From Hypsibius dujardini (taxonomy: Eukaryota; Tardigrada; Eutardigrada; Parachela; Hypsibiidae): a stretch of 27,645 nucleotides of DNA. Each line of letters opens with the position of its first letter. Position 1 is the first letter of the stretch. A program made the translations under genes and the position numbers. The stretch covers positions 1 to 27,645 of the forward strand of contig LRSR01002418.1 in NCBI GenBank assembly GCA_001579985.1. Direction: 5' to 3'. Below are positions 20,045 through 27,645 of this stretch, in pieces. The notes under the pieces were generated by a model. The model saw only the letters and a list, made by a program, of their open reading frames with translations. It was not told the origin of the DNA and searched no databases.

Positions 20045-21619
20045 TCGACGTCATCCACGTGACCGCCGCCGTTGGAGAAGACGATGGTGGAATCACCGAG
20101 ACTGCCGAGAGACTTGCCGCGGGTGCGGGGGACGTGCACCAGAGTGCGGGTGGCAAAGGTGGTGATGACCTGGTCCGGCGCGCGTCCGATGATGGAGTGT
20201 CCCAACACGTCAGCCTGTTCAAATCAATCAATCAATCAACCAACCAATCAATCAATCAATTATTGGGTAGTCAGCGAAACCTTAGCTCGTTATAACAGCA
20301 AAAATAATGAAACAATACTCCAATGAGGAGCTATCAGTTATTTATTTTATTTATATTTTATTATGAATAAATGCCAAAATGAAGGAGTGAAATTGGGGGG
20401 AGGGGGGGTTTGGGTGTGGCCTCGCAATTTTGGGTGTGGCTGTGGCATACTAGCATTGAATCGATTTGATTATCTTAATTAACACTAAAATTAAAACTTG
20501 GAGTTGCAAGCTGATTTATAATTAAATTTAAATTTAAAGCCATGAATAAAAGCATTTTTAAATGAGCAGTAAACATATTAATTAAGGTCCAATTTGAAAA
20601 ATTAAATATCAGCGTCGGGTTTTTTAAATTAAATGATTTTAAAGACATCGATGATCGATCATGTGTGTGCCAATAATATCTAATTTAATCATAAACTTCT
20701 GTGTTAAATAAAACTCAATCAAGAGTCAAGGCCGGTTGGACGGACGGATAGTGTTGAATTCACTTAATATTATTACGGCATACAATACAATGCTTTGATT
20801 ATCCGGTTGATTGATGTATTTGGGCCTAACTGTCTCCTTTTCGTGATTCCTACTCTGACCTGCACGATCATCCGCTTATCTCTCCGGGCTTTCAGTTCAC
20901 TGGTGTACATCGTGGCGATGATGTTGCGGACCTTTCCGATACAGTCCGACTCCGGGTTCCTCGGCGTACTCGATCGTTGCTGCGGCAAAAAACATATCCC
21001 GCTTGCTTGATTGGTTTGATTGGTCATTGTGAACTGCGATTCAGCGCTTGATTTATGGATTGGTCATTGTGAATTGCGATTCAGCGCTTGATTTATTGAT
21101 TGGTCTTTGTGAACTGCGATTCAGCGCTTGATTGGTTTGATTGGTCATTGTGAACTGCGATTCAGCGCTTGATTTATTGATTGGTCATTGTGAATTGCGA
21201 TTCAGCGCTTGATTTATTGATCGATTCCCCTTTACAATAGAAGTCATATTTTGCGTACGTCACAGGCGCGTTTGAACACGTTTTCCCCATAACGAAACTG
21301 TTCCAAAACAAGGCACGGAACAGAAACGCGCCTGTGACGTACGCAAAACATGAGGACTTCTACTGTACACAGTGCCGAATAACGCCCGGAACGCTCACTT
21401 GATTGATCGATTGATCAACATCGAAATAAATTTTATGCAATTCTGAGTTTCTACAAATAGCAATTTACTTACCGCCTTATGATCCTCCCAGGCCAACAGA
21501 ATGGCCTCCGCCGTCACCGATTCCAATGCTGCGATGTAATCCCGCTCGGGCAGATCGCTTCCGAGGTCGGCGAAATGAGGGTTGCTAGAAGTGGATTTTC
21601 TCGCGGCTGTTCCGGTCAT
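19900..21619 (-). CDS. Unrecognised 193-residue protein with acidic tail, three exons
   Basis: Exons 21619-21473, 20979-20860 and 20214-19900 join in phase 0 at both borders (donors GTAAGT and GTCAGA; acceptors GCCGCAG and TTGAACAG). I do not recognise the family. Residues 26-49 (RDYIAALESVTAEAILLAWE...) and 62-87 look helical, the latter strongly basic around LKARRDKR. A moderately hydrophobic, probably folded region follows (VLGHSIIGRAPDQVITTF). Then comes a serine/glycine linker and a tail of alternating Asp-Glu and Asp-Gly encoded by GTCCCC/GTCCTC-type repeats at 20010-20045. The C-terminus is E-rich and ends YPASP. No signal peptide or membrane helix is seen. Codon use and exon phases support a real gene. 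Intron 1 carries a 40-bp tandem repeat and a long hairpin. Confidence 0.68.
20222..20263 (-). repeat. AATC tetranucleotide array in intron 2 of the unknown gene
   Basis: A run of AATC copies with AACC interruptions begins 8 nt upstream of exon 3, overlapping the acceptor region. In sense it reads GATT. Confidence 0.85.
20395..20414 (+). other. G-rich tract with quadruplex potential
   Basis: Runs of six, seven and three G separated by A and TTT lie in intron 2 of the unknown gene. The two long runs can each supply two G3 tracts, so an intramolecular quadruplex is possible. Sense RNA of the minus-strand gene would be C-rich here. Confidence 0.5.
21019..21219 (+). repeat. 40-bp tandem repeat, five copies, in intron 1 of the unknown gene
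   Basis: Five head-to-tail units begin ATTGGTCATTGTGAACTGCG and continue through ATTCAGCGCT; lengths are 40, 40, 41, 40 and 40. Units differ by only a few bases (AACTGC/AATTGC, TTTATTG/GGTTTG). Units 1 and 4 and units 2 and 5 resemble each other, suggesting duplication of a larger block. Confidence 0.92.
21234..21366. repeat. Inverted repeat 1 (arms about 40 bp, 50-bp loop)
   Basis: Left arm 21234-21273 and right arm 21324-21366 are nearly complementary. The inner 24 bp or so, TTTTGCGTACGTCACAGGCG and onward, is perfect; a 3-base difference lies near AAGTC. It sits in intron 1 of the unknown gene, 15 bp past the 40-bp repeat. Confidence 0.9.
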
Positions 21620-21640
21620 GTTAAAAAAAGTGGCCTCAAA

Positions 21641-22063
21641 ATGCTTGTCGTCTCGATCAACGGGGGATCGCTGTCTGATTGGAAATGGATGGATTTAATG
21701 CAAATCGGTAAGCAGAGATAGGGGGAGTCGATTAACAAATATTTTGGAAATTTAATTTGGACGCAAAATCAGCTGCACGAGTTGGACACAGTCGTTCAAT
21801 TTTCTAGTTAAATCTTATTTATGATCAACCGATCGATCAATCACTACCCGGTAATCAAGTAATATGAGCCATACTAATAAACCAATCAAACAATCCATCA
21901 GTTCAACCACTTCCGGGAACACAGGATAGCCAGACAAGTAGAAAACTACGGCGCCACCTGTTGGAATTCTTTTGTCCGGAAGGAGAACTTAATTTTGGGG
22001 CCGTGTGGGAGGACCTGAGTGAGGAGCTGGGTCTGTTGGAGTTGTCCGGGCCGGATATCCTCT
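21641..22063 (+). CDS. Possible two-exon start of an unrecognised plus-strand gene
   Basis: A possible exon 1, 21641-21707, starts with ATG and ends before GTAAGC, encoding MLVVSINGGSLSDWKWMDLM plus three residues. A second coding-looking block, 21902-22063, ends at a strong GTAAGT donor and encodes RKLRRHLLEFFCPEGELNF followed by an acidic helix-like stretch. The two are in compatible phase (G + TT), but the acceptor CAATCCATCAG is weak. No further exon was found before the inverted repeats at 22291. The ATG is 21 nt from the ATG of the divergent unknown gene. It may be a real but truncated or broken gene, a small gene, or chance. Weakly supported. Confidence 0.25.
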
Positions 22064-22290
22064 GTAAGTTTACTAGTATTTGAGGATTGAACCACCGAAA
22101 ATTTTGCCTGATTAATCAGACTGCATTAATATACCGTATATTATTTGTTATCCATCCTAGACTAAAACAGACATACATTTACATTTACATTAGGGATCGC
22201 AAAACTAAATTAAACTTAAAAAACCAAACCAAAATTAAACTAAAAGTTTAGTGAATAGTGTTCTGGCTTCTGTTGTTTTAGTTACTAAAA

Positions 22291-22422
22291 CTCACTCATG
22301 GGTTTCTTCTTCATGGCGGGTGCTTGATTGTTTGATTTTGTGTACTATATCCTAGTATACTATAGCACATTTAGTAATCAAGCAATCAAGCACCTGCCAT
22401 CAAGAAGAAACCCATGAGTGAG
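22291..22422. repeat. Inverted repeat 2 (132 bp)
   Basis: Arms begin CTCACTCATGGGTTTCTTCT on the left and end with its complement at 22422. Pairing continues with gaps through GGTGCTTGATTG to a TATA-rich centre near 22355. RNA from either strand would fold into a long hairpin. Confidence 0.9.
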
Positions 22423-22510
22423 CCGATTTATCGACCAAGTGGAGGGTGAGCCGAAATAGAAATTTCACCCCATACCGTAGTTGGCTAATTTTAGTTTTTG
22501 ACATCTCTAA

Positions 22511-22690
22511 TACCAAGCAAACGCGACGGGTTGAATCGGTTGGGTGGCGGAGGGCGCCACAAGTGTAAATTGTAAAGAACGGTGTATGTAAAGCCGAATG
22601 AGTGTTGTTTACAATTTACACTTGTGGCGCCCTCCGCCACCCGACCGAGTCAACCCATGTAGCGATTCAACCCGCCGCGTTTGCTTGGTA
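22511..22690. repeat. Inverted repeat 3 (180 bp)
   Basis: The outer arms pair TACCAAGCAAACGCG with CGCGTTTGCTTGGTA. The inner arms pair GGGTGGCGGAGGGCGCCACA and the following AGTGTAAATTGTAAA with their complements. The right arm carries an extra 15-20 bp between the paired blocks. Weaker complementarity extends outward to about 22489 and 22713. Confidence 0.9.
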
Positions 22691-22779
22691 TACATAAAGA
22701 GATATGTTAAACTTGAGGGCGAAAATATCGGCTACTCTGTGAGCCTTTTCGGTATTTGCGGCCCACAGACACCCAAAAG

Positions 22780-22889
22780 TACGAGGTAAAAGCTATTAAC
22801 CAGGTCGTTTTAGAAATCGTAACTTAACCAGGCCGGCCTGGTTAGGTTACGATTTCTAAAACGGCCTGGTTAAACGCCTTGACCTCGTA
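22780..22889. repeat. Inverted repeat 4 (110 bp palindrome, no spacer)
   Basis: A nearly perfect palindrome centred on GGCCGGCC between 22834 and 22835. Arms include TTTTAGAAATCGTAAC and its complement, and end in TACGAGGT / ACCTCGTA. A few mismatches occur in the outer third. With no loop it could extrude as a cruciform. Confidence 0.93.
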
Positions 22890-24014
22890 GTGTAAGTATA
22901 CGAGTTCGAGTAGTACGAGCAGTATACTGAAGTGTGCTCTGGAATTTGGCCCTCCGTCAGGAATCGACACCAGGTGCCTTCCGGGGTTCCCGCCTCCACT
23001 CTTCCCTTTCCCCTCGCCTGACGTACCGTACAATGTGTGGTGCAGGTACTTGTATATCCCGCCTCTCTCTCTCGTTAATTGCATCTGCTAGTCAGTTCCT
23101 AATATAAATATCAGGGGGCGGGAGTAATTATTGCATGCTTATAAAGACTCGTAATCCAGGTCCATGCATTAGGGTATCGCGGAGTGAGTATAGAGAATCA
23201 ATAAAAGCCGGTCGTCGCGCGTACTTAGATCGCGGCGGACACAGAGTTCCCCCTTCATATAAGAGTCATGCGTCCTGCCCCCGGCGGAATCATCCACCAC
23301 TTCCACAGCCGCATACCCACATCCTCCCATCACGCGTTTTTGTACGCATTACCGTACTAAATACATATACATACATACATATGACCCCGTGAGGACCGTG
23401 CGGAGAGTTATAATATTATATATATGATGATATACTCGATTGGGCACGGTGTAACAACGGTCTGATCCCCGGCAGTGTTCATTCTTCGATTATCCGTTGA
23501 GTTGTGCGTGTACCGACATCCAACAACCACACTCCGGCAACGTGCATGTATAATTGTTGACCGTGTGTGTGTCTACATCGACGGGAAAAAAGGGATGTAG
23601 GTGCTGTGCAGCTGTTCAGCCAGGAAGTTTCCCCACCACATCGGACGGACGGGACGGACAGACCGACGGGTGGACCGACGGGTGGACGAACGGACCGGTG
23701 GACGGACGGACGGACCGGTGGACGGACCGGTGGACGGACGGACAGACGGGTGGATGATGAGGAGCTGAAGCGATTGGGGCGTGAGGATATCACGAAATCT
23801 GTGCGCTAGCACGCCACCGGGCGCGGCCAAGGCACAATGGCGACGATGAACTCTACCAATAATACCCAGTACGTTTTGCCGTATAAGGTTCTCGGTCGTC
23901 AAGTCGGTGTTCGGGGTTCATGATCGACCACCAAAGATGCCAGACATATAAATGACCGGCTTAGCTGTTTAGTAGCGTTTTTTGGTGGTGCGGTATATAG
24001 TTAATAATTTCTAA
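22890..24014. promoter_or_regulatory. Upstream region of the Slo channel gene
   Basis: No coding sequence was recognised. A GC-box-like GGGGCGGG at 23115-23122 is followed by TATAAA at 23140-23145, spacing that would suit a core promoter. If so, transcription would start near 23170, some 840 bp before the channel ATG. Both motifs are seen; their use is inference. A GGAC-type repeat lies at 23642-23756. Confidence 0.3.
23642..23756 (+). repeat. GGAC-rich degenerate repeat
   Basis: GGACGGAC, GGACCGGT and GACGGGTG units repeat over about 115 bp. The block is GC-rich compared with the surroundings. The open frames through it are repeat translations. Confidence 0.85.
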
Positions 24015-24823
24015 ATGGACGGGGATGACATACTTAACATGTAAGTACAGGTACTTAGATTAATTGAAATGATAAAAAATACCCTGAAGAAAAAAGCAAC
24101 AAAGCATAAATACTACCTAATAGAGTTTCATCACCTGCCTGGCTTTCAATTCCATGATGGTTTTGTTTCTGCTTGCTTGCGAGTACGCGTCAACGGTTTT
24201 TTCCAGTTTAATCGACTGATAGTTCTTAAAGAACTGCGCCGTGGACCGCGCCTCGTAGATTACTGTGATGTCGATTAGGTATTATTAACTTATGTATCTG
24301 CTTAACGTGGCGTTTTTTTGTCTAGGCCTCCCGCTGATCGACTGAAGATTCCCTGCACTGAACTGCCGGATCAAATGCTGGATCCGTGGTGGATGCTCAA
24401 GTTCCTGCTATCATCTGCGTTAGCACCCTTTGGAATCTTCATATTGGTCGTGGCATACGGTCGATGGATTAGTCTGCGGAAGAAATTTACAGGACCCCAG
24501 AACGTCGCTCACGAACCGGACGGGTCAAGCCATGCCGTGCCGGATTCGCTGAATCGGACCGTTGAAAGGCCACGCGACCTCTTGGGCGAGCTGCAAATTC
24601 GCGCGCAAAACCTGACTAGTACTACGAATATCTGGGCTCAGATTCTGGTATGCTGAAATTTTTACAATGTAGCATTTTAGTTGATAAAGGGCAGGTACAC
24701 CTGCAGTCATCAACGCTTTCTTGTGCCGTTTTTCAGAACCTTCTAGTATTCTTCGCCAGCATGATCGTTTATGTGATATATTTATTCGAAGTCTCAAAGT
24801 AAGGCAAACTGTGCCTGTATGTA

Positions 24824-24866
<43 letters not shown>

Positions 24867-25557
24867 GCCTGTGTTTAATTTTTTTCTATCGGTCTCACAG
24901 ACTACGTGTATCGTGTGTCTGTCCATCGATGCGTCTGCATGTCTGCCTGTTTGCCCTCCAAATCCGCCAGTTTGTCTTGTTTTCTCGAGAATTGTTCCCT
25001 GAGCTACTGCTCTTTCTTTGAATTTCAAGTGAGGCGCATATCGTCTAATAATCCTGTGTTTTTAATTATTAGCCGGAACACGGCATGTCTGCTGCATTCA
25101 TCGGACTGTCTGGCGAGCTGCTACTTGGGATCGATCTTTGAGGATAACGTGGCGATGCTAGAGTTGGGCCTGCATTGCTTCTTCATCATCCACTTCCTCG
25201 TTCGCGTGAGTGCACCTTGAGTTATGTACATTCGTGCAAAGCAGGGATGAGCCATGCGAATTAATTGTGACTGAATCATGAATGAGTCAAGTGAGGATTT
25301 TTGCAGTTCACAGCATCCCATCAAAAACTCTGGTTCATTCTTGATCCGTACACCATCGTGGATTACCTTACAATACCGCCGGCTTTTGTCTCGATCTGCC
25401 TGAATCTCTCGTGGACAGGTACAGATTCAGACTTGGCAAGCGATGTTGTACATGTCTCCACGGCATTACAGACAATAGTAAAAAATTCAGGCACATTCAA
25501 TCAAGTTGTAGACCGATACGCGGAGAGCGCGACGAACAAACAAACAGGCAAACAGGC

Positions 25558-25594
<37 letters not shown>

Positions 25595-26577
25595 CAGACA
25601 TACTGAGAAATAGACAGACAGATAGACACACAGGCATACAGATACGTAATTATGCACCGTTTAGAAATCCATTTAATATTTCGATTAAATTTTTAGGCTT
25701 TCGCTTTGTTCGCATTCTCCACCTATTCAGCGTGCCGGATTTTCTGCAGTACATTGGGACGTTACGAAACCGCACCGAGATGCGCTTCTGCCAATTGATC
25801 TGCACGTCGTTGTCGGTCCTCCTCGCCGCCGCGGGACTTTTTCATTTGGTTAGCGCCACGCGGTTGTGTTCACTACAAATATATACACAAACACGTCCCA
25901 TAATGAAAAGTCTTATTCCCCGTTTTTGATTACCCCACCCACCCTGCCTCCACGCCTTCGTCATATCCCCTCTACACGCATGCGTTTGTTTATGTAGCTG
26001 GAGAACTCCACCGACCTTTTCAACGAGGCGGACGTAATCAGGGAGAAGGCACTCAGTTACTGGGAATACGTCTACTTCTGCATCGTCACCGCTGGAACTG
26101 TAAGAATAAGGCGCACTACACGACGGCGCATCATATGGGCGTGGTGGCCCATTAAAACTGTTAAAAATTAATTTCCGCAATGACGATTGGATGCTAGCGT
26201 CCGGTTCCCGCTTCAAGCGTCCTATCTTTCCTTCTATATGGTGAAATTCTCAATATGACTCCTTTCTCTTACCTAGGTCGGCTATGGGGACATCAAGTGT
26301 ATCACGTCCCAAGGACGCATCTTCAATGCCATCTTCATCATTTTCACCTTGGTAAATTAATATGAGTGAATGATGCCTGGACGTGCATGTCTAAACAGAC
26401 AACAGCATTACGCGGCTAGTAATTTTTCGATGATGCATTCCCGTAGCCTTCTAATTGATTTGACGTCTGTCTGCACTGTATCTAGGCAGTGGTGGCGTCC
26501 ATTCTACCGGACATCTTTCGGATAATTGCCAACCGGAAGAAGTACGGCGGACATTACTCGGAACATGGAGGCAAAAA
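24015..26577 (+). CDS. Slo1/BK-type potassium channel alpha subunit, first nine exons (gene continues beyond window)
   Basis: Exons 24015-24040, 24326-24647, 24737-24798, 25073-25205, 25307-25418, 25697-25848, 25998-26099, 26277-26351 and 26486-26577 give 358 residues so far. BK channels open with voltage and cytosolic calcium and pass K+ at high conductance in nerve and muscle. Seen are the extra helix S0 (DPWWMLKFLL onward), which marks Slo1/Slo3, then S1 (NLLVFFASMIVYVIYLF), S2, S3 (DYLTIPPAFVSICL), S4 (GFRFVRILHLFSV), S5, the pore helix (YWEYVYFCIVTAG), the selectivity filter TVGYGD, S6, and NRKKYGG leading to the RCK1 gating-ring domain, which is not in the window. In S4 one of the three regularly spaced arginines of BK is histidine. 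Sequence is clearly divergent from vertebrate BK. The 26-nt first exon ends AT before GTAAGT and completes ATG with exon 2. The last donor, GTGGGT, leads into an intron reaching past 27645. Confidence 0.88.
24815..24872 (+). repeat. Perfect TCTG array in Slo intron 3
   Basis: About eleven TCTG copies lie near the start of intron 24799-25072, in sense orientation; degenerate TGTC units continue to about 24985. Confidence 0.9.
25540..25630 (+). repeat. CAGA array in Slo intron 5
   Basis: AACAGGCAGACAGA passes into about nine CAGA copies and then degenerate units in intron 25419-25696. This tract is antisense compared with most others, the second orientation exception. Confidence 0.9.
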
Positions 26578-26624
26578 GTGGGTTCCAATTACACAGTCCA
26601 TGTGTTCCACAGGATATGTGATGT

Positions 26625-26840
26625 CCATGTGCTGTATATACATATATGGGGTGTACATATATACATATATATATATGTGGTGTCCATGTACCATATATAT
26701 ATGTGCGTGGTGTTCATGTATTGCATATATATGTATGTGTGTGGTGTTCATGTATTGTATATATATAATTGTGTGTGGTGTATATATATGTAGTGTAAAT
26801 ATATATGTGGTGTCCATGTATTGTATATATATATACATGA
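26625..26840 (+). repeat. TATA-rich minisatellite in Slo intron 9
   Basis: Imperfect units of roughly 35-40 bp combine GTGTGTGGTGTTCATGTATT with a variable TATATATA run, repeated about five times just after the exon 9 donor. The apparent open frames on both strands derive from the repeat. Confidence 0.85.
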
Positions 26841-27645
26841 ATCTACGTACCGCTACTGGTTGGAGTCCCATGCTGATTTTTGCTCATTAAAAACCAAACT
26901 AGTGCTTTCCCGGGGAACGACCATTTAAGGGGTAATTGCAGGGATGATCTTTTGAGGAGTTGGAAGGGCGAAGATTGGATTTCATTGATTCGTATGACCA
27001 TTCAAGATTTTTTTTACTGTATACTCTTTCTTCACGTTAAGTACCAGTATATGATGTACCATTACGAATGAGATTGGATTGAAGTATTTGAATTGTGGAA
27101 GCTGGCTAATGTTGAATGTTTGTGAATCGGTTTGTGTGTCTGTGTGCAGCCGGAATCAATACGCATATTCGCTGTTGGGGGTCCCCGTAGACCGGCGACT
27201 AAATTTTGCAACTTTTAAAATGGCTCTCCACTGTGTGTTTGTATGTGCGTATTTGCAGTCCGTGTGTTTAAATTGCTCGCCGGTCACAGCTGCACAATTT
27301 GCCCTTCCGGTGGGGTTTCCTTTTTTTCATGACCACTCAAGCTCCCGGTTTAGTGTGGCGCGCGCGCAACAAAGGAAATCTGTATTATCAATAGGTCAAG
27401 AGACGAGAGCAGTTTACGCCAATCTAAATACTTAAATCTGACATAGTTCTTTGTGCTGATGGAAACGTTTTCAGTTATGTGACTTTTGTCCATTCAAGTA
27501 CTTGCGTTTATCTATACATTTTTTTACATGCTCGTTTGCAAATGTGTCTATTTTTTCTGCTTGTCTGTGTGTTTATTTGTCTGTCTATCTGTCCGCCTGT
27601 ATATCTGTCTGTTCGCCTGTATATCTGTCTGTCTGTCTGTCTGTC
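26841..27645 (+). other. Rest of Slo intron 9, ending in a TGTC array
   Basis: No exon encoding the start of the RCK1 domain was found here, so the intron is at least 1068 nt. From about 27545 degenerate TGTC/TCTG units build up to a perfect run at the window end, in sense orientation. Open frames in between show no similarity I recognise. Confidence 0.6.

Noticed and set aside
21019-21219. CRISPR-like array
   Set aside because: The 40-bp units are directly adjacent with no unique spacers, in an animal intron; it is a tandem repeat.
23573-23902. Proline/arginine/threonine-rich open frames on both strands
   Set aside because: They are translations of the GGAC-type repeat at 23642-23756 without exon signals or recognisable domains.
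24069-24278. 69-residue basic open frame before Slo exon 2
   Set aside because: It lies in Slo intron 1 and shows no similarity to channel N-termini; the 24015-24040 exon fits phase and donor better.
26554-26890. Tyrosine/isoleucine-rich membrane-like proteins on both strands
   Set aside because: They derive from the TATA-rich minisatellite just after Slo exon 9.

Overview
This window is animal nuclear DNA. Every recognisable gene is broken into short exons bounded by GT/AG introns, mostly 50-450 bp, and the exons join in frame to give proteins with clear animal orthologues. No bacterial gene, rRNA, tRNA, CRISPR array or intact transposon gene was recognised. Gene density (eight confident genes in 27.6 kb), short introns and abundant intronic tetranucleotide repeats suggest a small-genome invertebrate. 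I cannot name the species.

Layout, left to right: TMX2 (+, 263-1913); DHX37 (-, 1951-7567); alpha-SNAP/NAPA (+, 8201-9479); RagC GTPase (-, 10082-12227, start exon not found); a membrane-anchored EPHX4-like epoxide hydrolase (+, 13137-15185); BBIP1, a small BBSome subunit (-, 15503-15751); PYROXD2 (-, 16043-19469); a 193-residue acidic-tailed protein I do not recognise (-, 19900-21619); and the first nine exons of a Slo1/BK-type potassium channel (+, 24015-26577, running off the right edge). From TMX2 to BBIP1 the strands alternate strictly, giving convergent and divergent pairs. The three minus-strand genes from 15503 to 21619 then form a head-to-tail run. The genes serve unrelated housekeeping jobs (ER redox, ribosome biogenesis, SNARE recycling, mTORC1 nutrient sensing, lipid epoxide chemistry, cilia, mitochondrial oxidoreductase, membrane excitability). 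I see no operon-like logic and no single new biochemical system.

The unusual material is non-coding. Introns carry (TGTC/CAGA)n tracts whose orientation follows transcription in 11 of 13 cases by my count. Four long, mutually unrelated inverted repeats lie within 1.7 kb (21234-22889) between the unknown gene and the channel. A five-copy 40-bp tandem repeat lies beside them. A 21-bp tandem repeat near the RagC 5' end keeps an open frame of charged heptads. Coding oddities are a 20-nt micro-exon inside the FAD-binding motif of PYROXD2, a 26-nt start exon in the channel, and a channel S4 segment in which one conserved arginine position is histidine.

All exon borders were placed by eye from splice consensus, reading-frame continuity and remembered family sequence. 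No alignment or search was run.
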